Of a DNA stretch of 7,340 bases, positions 5,334 through 7,340 are shown in pieces; position 1 is the first letter of the stretch; the number at the start of each line of letters is the position of its first letter. This stretch comes from Dehalococcoidia bacterium (GTDB taxonomy: Bacteria; Chloroflexota; Dehalococcoidia; Dehalococcoidales; W693). Location of the stretch: positions 1 to 7,340 of the forward strand of contig DAOUSH010000016.1 in NCBI GenBank assembly GCA_030627335.1. Direction: 5' to 3'. The position numbers were made by a program, and so were the translations under genes. The notes below the pieces were generated by a model. That model was not told where the DNA came from and ran no database searches. It was given only the letters and a program-made list of their open reading frames with translations.

Positions 5334-5891
5334 CTTCTCCACCTGCAGGAAGTCGAGCTTAACCGGCGTTTCACGGCCGAAGAGGGACAGCAGTACCTTT
5401 ACCTTGCCCTTCTCGGCGTCTATCTCATCCACCGTGCCTATAAAATCAATGAAGGGGCCGTCAATGACACGTATGCTCTGCCCCTGCCGAAAGCCGACCT
5501 TGACCCTCGGCGCCTCAGCCTCCATCTGTTTCATAATCTGGCTGACCTCTTCTTCCTGCAACGGTATCGGCTTGTTGCCGCCGCTCACGAAACCGGTAAC
5601 CCCGGGCGTATTACGCACTATGCTCCAGCCCTGGTCATTCATTTTCATCTGAACCAGTATGTAGCCGGGCAATATCTTCTTGGTTACCGTGCGCCGTTGC
5701 CCGTTTTTAACCTCAATCTCATCCTCGGTAGGTATAACCACCTCAAGGATGTCCCCGGTAGAATCCATCGACTTGATACGCAGTTCAAGATTATTCTTGA
5801 CCCGTTCCTCATATCCCGAGTATGTATGAACCGCATACCAGTTTTTTTGTTCTCCAGCCACTGACACTCTCTCTTGAGTCGGACTATTCAA
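5328..5891 (-). CDS. nusG: Transcription elongation/antitermination factor NusG
   Basis: NusG binds the RNA polymerase clamp, affects pausing and can link transcription to Rho or the ribosome. The 187-residue protein has the NGN domain (about 17-125) with WYAVHTYSGYEERVKNNL (18-35), KKILPGYILVQM (71-82) and VRNTPGVTGFVSGG (92-105). The KOW domain (about 133-187) carries GQSIRVIDGPFIDFIGTVDEID and the closing LFGRETPVKLDFLQVEKL. The first start is TTG (5891-5889), supported by GGGGGAG about 5 nt upstream. A GTG at 5861, ten codons in, also has a GAGAGAG purine run and would better match the usual NusG N-terminus, so the exact start is uncertain. It lies 18 nt after secE, the standard secE-nusG pairing. 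Confidence 0.96.
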   Translation of the reverse strand: MNSPTQERVSVAGEQKNWYAVHTYSGYEERVKNNLELRIKSMDSTGDILEVVIPTEDEIEVKNGQRRTVTKKILPGYILVQMKMNDQGWSIVRNTPGVTGFVSGGNKPIPLQEEEVSQIMKQMEAEAPRVKVGFRQGQSIRVIDGPFIDFIGTVDEIDAEKGKVKVLLSLFGRETPVKLDFLQVEKL

Positions 5892-5909
5892 TAACTCTCC
5901 CCCGTAGCT

Positions 5910-6119
5910 TTACCCACCGATAATCAGTTTATCAACAAGGAAGCTAAATACATAATCAATTGCTCCCAGCACAATACCTACCGAAACAGCGACCACCAGC
6001 ACCAAAGCCGTCAGATACACTGCCTCCCGCCGGGAAAGCCAGACCACCTTCTTAAGCTCGGCGATAGTCTCGCCAATAAATCTAAATCTGGGGCCTTTTT
6101 TTGTCGCCGGATTTACCAT
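5910..6119 (-). CDS. secE: Preprotein translocase subunit SecE
   Basis: SecE is the small essential subunit that clamps SecY in the SecYEG protein-conducting channel of the cytoplasmic membrane. The 69 residues correspond to the single-helix type common outside Gammaproteobacteria. The conserved amphipathic segment IAELKKVVWLSRREAVYLT (19-37) is followed by one transmembrane helix at about 38-58 (ALVLVVAVSVGIVLGAIDYVF). The ATG at 6119 is the only standard start before an in-frame TAG upstream; its ribosome site is poor (GGA about 11 nt away). It lies 36 nt after rpmG and 18 nt before nusG, the usual order. No tRNA-Trp is present beside it, unlike in some bacteria. Confidence 0.94.
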   Translation of the reverse strand: MVNPATKKGPRFRFIGETIAELKKVVWLSRREAVYLTALVLVVAVSVGIVLGAIDYVFSFLVDKLIIGG

Positions 6120-6155
6120 GTGAGATATTCCATAACATCCCCCGATTGCGATGTA

Positions 6156-6323
6156 CTATTTAACCTCCCTGTGGAGGTTATAGGCACGGCAACGAGGGCA
6201 ATACTTCTTCAACTCTAGCCGCTGGGAGTCGTTCCTTTTATTCTTGGTAGTTGTATACGTTCTCTCCTTGCACTCGCTGCAGGCAAGATGAATTATAACC
6301 CTGGCTTCAGTCTTCTTAGCCAT
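6156..6323 (-). CDS. rpmG: 50S ribosomal protein L33, zinc-binding type
   Basis: This 55-codon gene was found by translating the minus strand between tuf and secE. The product begins [19 protein letters not shown] and ends [15 protein letters not shown], with a [18 protein letters not shown] core typical of L33. Two CxxC pairs (C15/C18 and C42/C45) make it the zinc-ribbon (C+) type, as opposed to the cysteine-free paralogue some bacteria induce under zinc starvation. L33 sits near the E-site side of the large subunit. The ATG is one base after the tuf stop, and the tuf end supplies a weak TTAGAG ribosome site, implying coupling to tuf. tuf-rpmG-secE-nusG is a common bacterial order. Confidence 0.95.
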   Translation of the reverse strand: MAKKTEARVIIHLACSECKERTYTTTKNKRNDSQRLELKKYCPRCRAYNLHREVK

Positions 6324-6324
6324 A

Positions 6325-7340
6325 CTACTCTAAAATCTTGGAAAAGGCTCCGGCGCCTACGGTCCTGCCCCCTTCTCTGATGGCAAACCTCAATCCCTTC
6401 TCCAGCGCGACCGGATAAATAAGCTTTATCTTCATCTTGGTATTATCGCCGGGCATAACCATCTCCACCCCTTCCGGCAGTTCAATGATGCCGGTAACAT
6501 CAGTAGTCCTGATATAGAACTGGGGTTTATAGCCATTGAAGAACGGTGTATGCCTACCACCCTCTTCCTTGGCCAGAACATAAACCTCGGCTTCGGCATA
6601 GGTATGTGGCTTGATACTGCCCGGTGCCGCCAGCACTTGGCCTCGCTCGACATCCTCTCGCTCAACACCCCTCAGCAGAACGCCGACAGCATCTCCCGGC
6701 TCAGCATTGTCCAGTATCTTGTGGAACATCTCCAGGCTGGTGGCGACTACCTTGCGCGGTTCATGGTGCAAGCCGACAATCTCGACCTCGTCACCAGGAT
6801 TGATAACCCCTCTTTCGACCCTTCCCGTAGGCACAGTGCCCCGCCCCTTGATGCTGAATACATCCTCTACAGACATCAGGAATGGCTGGTCTTTGGGCCG
6901 TGGTGGTATCGGGATATATCTATCAACTTCATCCATCAGCTTAAGTATGGGGCCACACCACTGGCATTCTTGCTTACCACAACCACACTCCAGCGCTTTG
7001 ATGGCGCTTATCCTCACTATGGGCACTTCATCTCCCGGGAAGTTATACTTGTTCAGCAGCTCCCTCACCTCCATCTCCACCAGCTCCAGAAGCTCTTCGT
7101 CATCCATCATATCTACTTTATTGAGAGCGACCACCATAGAGGGAACCTCCACCTGTCGTGCCAGCAGGACATGCTCCCTGGTCTGAGGCATGGGGCCATC
7201 CGGGGCGCTGACCACCAGTATGGCTCCATCCATCTGGGCGGCTCCCGTTATCATATTTTTGATGAAGTCGGCATGCCCAGGACAATCGATGTGAGCATAA
7301 TGACGCTTCTCCGTCTCATATTCAATATGAGCGATAGCGA
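6325..7340 (-). CDS. tuf: Elongation factor Tu, C-terminal 337 residues (N-terminus outside window)
   Basis: EF-Tu is the GTPase that delivers aminoacyl-tRNA to the ribosomal A site. The frame is open through the window edge, entering at [16 protein letters not shown] and including DCPGHAD (G3), NKVD (G4) and SAIKAL (G5). The P-loop GHVDHGKT and about 60 residues lie outside. Domain II begins near [18 protein letters not shown]; domain III includes [24 protein letters not shown] and ends [17 protein letters not shown]. Directly after SAIKALE is [11 protein letters not shown] (nt 6987-6955), a CxCx4CxxC cluster absent from E. coli EF-Tu. A Pro occupies the [13 protein letters not shown] motif where V, A or T is more usual. 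It heads the visible operon; its promoter is outside the window. rpmG follows after one base. Confidence 0.97.
   Translation of the reverse strand, partial: AIAHIEYETEKRHYAHIDCPGHADFIKNMITGAAQMDGAILVVSAPDGPMPQTREHVLLARQVEVPSMVVALNKVDMMDDEELLELVEMEVRELLNKYNFPGDEVPIVRISAIKALECGCGKQECQWCGPILKLMDEVDRYIPIPPRPKDQPFLMSVEDVFSIKGRGTVPTGRVERGVINPGDEVEIVGLHHEPRKVVATSLEMFHKILDNAEPGDAVGVLLRGVEREDVERGQVLAAPGSIKPHTYAEAEVYVLAKEEGGRHTPFFNGYKPQFYIRTTDVTGIIELPEGVEMVMPGDNTKMKIKLIYPVALEKGLRFAIREGGRTVGAGAFSKILE

Noticed and set aside
6120..6155. A tRNA-Trp or other RNA between rpmG and secE
   Set aside because: The gap is only 36 nt, too short for a tRNA, and shows no cloverleaf sequence.
6611..7186. A 191-residue plus-strand open frame opposite tuf
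   Set aside because: It is a Ser/Thr-rich antisense shadow of tuf with no family resemblance or ribosome site.
1..7340. CRISPR array, insertion sequence, prophage or defence system
   Set aside because: No spaced direct repeats, transposase, integrase or terminal inverted repeats were seen; the window is fully explained by conserved housekeeping genes and their leaders.

Overview
The window is a core housekeeping region of a bacterial chromosome. It holds eleven supported genes, two of them cut by the window edges. The order on the minus strand (tuf, rpmG, secE, nusG, rplK, rplA, rplJ, rplL) is the classical bacterial translation/transcription cluster. EF-Tu details (a CxCx4CxxC cysteine cluster in the G domain), the moderately GC-rich sequence and the comM/DUF502/nusA neighbourhood suggest Chloroflexota, perhaps Dehalococcoidia. 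That placement rests on recalled family resemblance and is only moderately certain.

Layout. Bases 1-194 (minus) are the 5' end of nusA. Bases 195-395 are a divergent control region: a plus-strand promoter for comM, a minus-strand promoter for nusA, and an intrinsic terminator hairpin inside the predicted nusA leader. Bases 396-2650 (plus) are comM (Mg-chelatase-like AAA+ helicase, 506 aa) followed 17 nt later by a DUF502 membrane protein. Bases 2606-2863 (minus) encode a small two-helix membrane protein whose 3' end overlaps the DUF502 gene tail to tail by 45 bp and which has its own promoter. Bases 2943-7340 (minus) are the ribosomal/transcription operon, read from high to low coordinates.

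How the genes work together. EF-Tu, L33, L11, L1, L10 and L7/L12 supply the translation factor and the ribosomal L1 stalk, L11 region and L12 stalk. SecE is part of the SecYEG translocon; NusG and NusA are RNA polymerase cofactors. The operon carries visible autoregulation. Upstream of rplJ lies a recognisable L10-leader RNA with a kink-turn-like helix, an alternative hairpin and a 12-bp terminator with a T-run. Upstream of rplK a small hairpin can cover the Shine-Dalgarno sequence, a plausible L1 operator. rplL is not followed by rpoB here; the cluster ends at the small membrane gene.

No mobile element, CRISPR array, tRNA, rRNA or defence system is visible. The points most worth a second look are the attenuator-like leader with a possible 25-codon ORF ahead of nusA, the charged N-terminal extension on L7/L12, the EF-Tu cysteine cluster, and the L10-leader attenuator.
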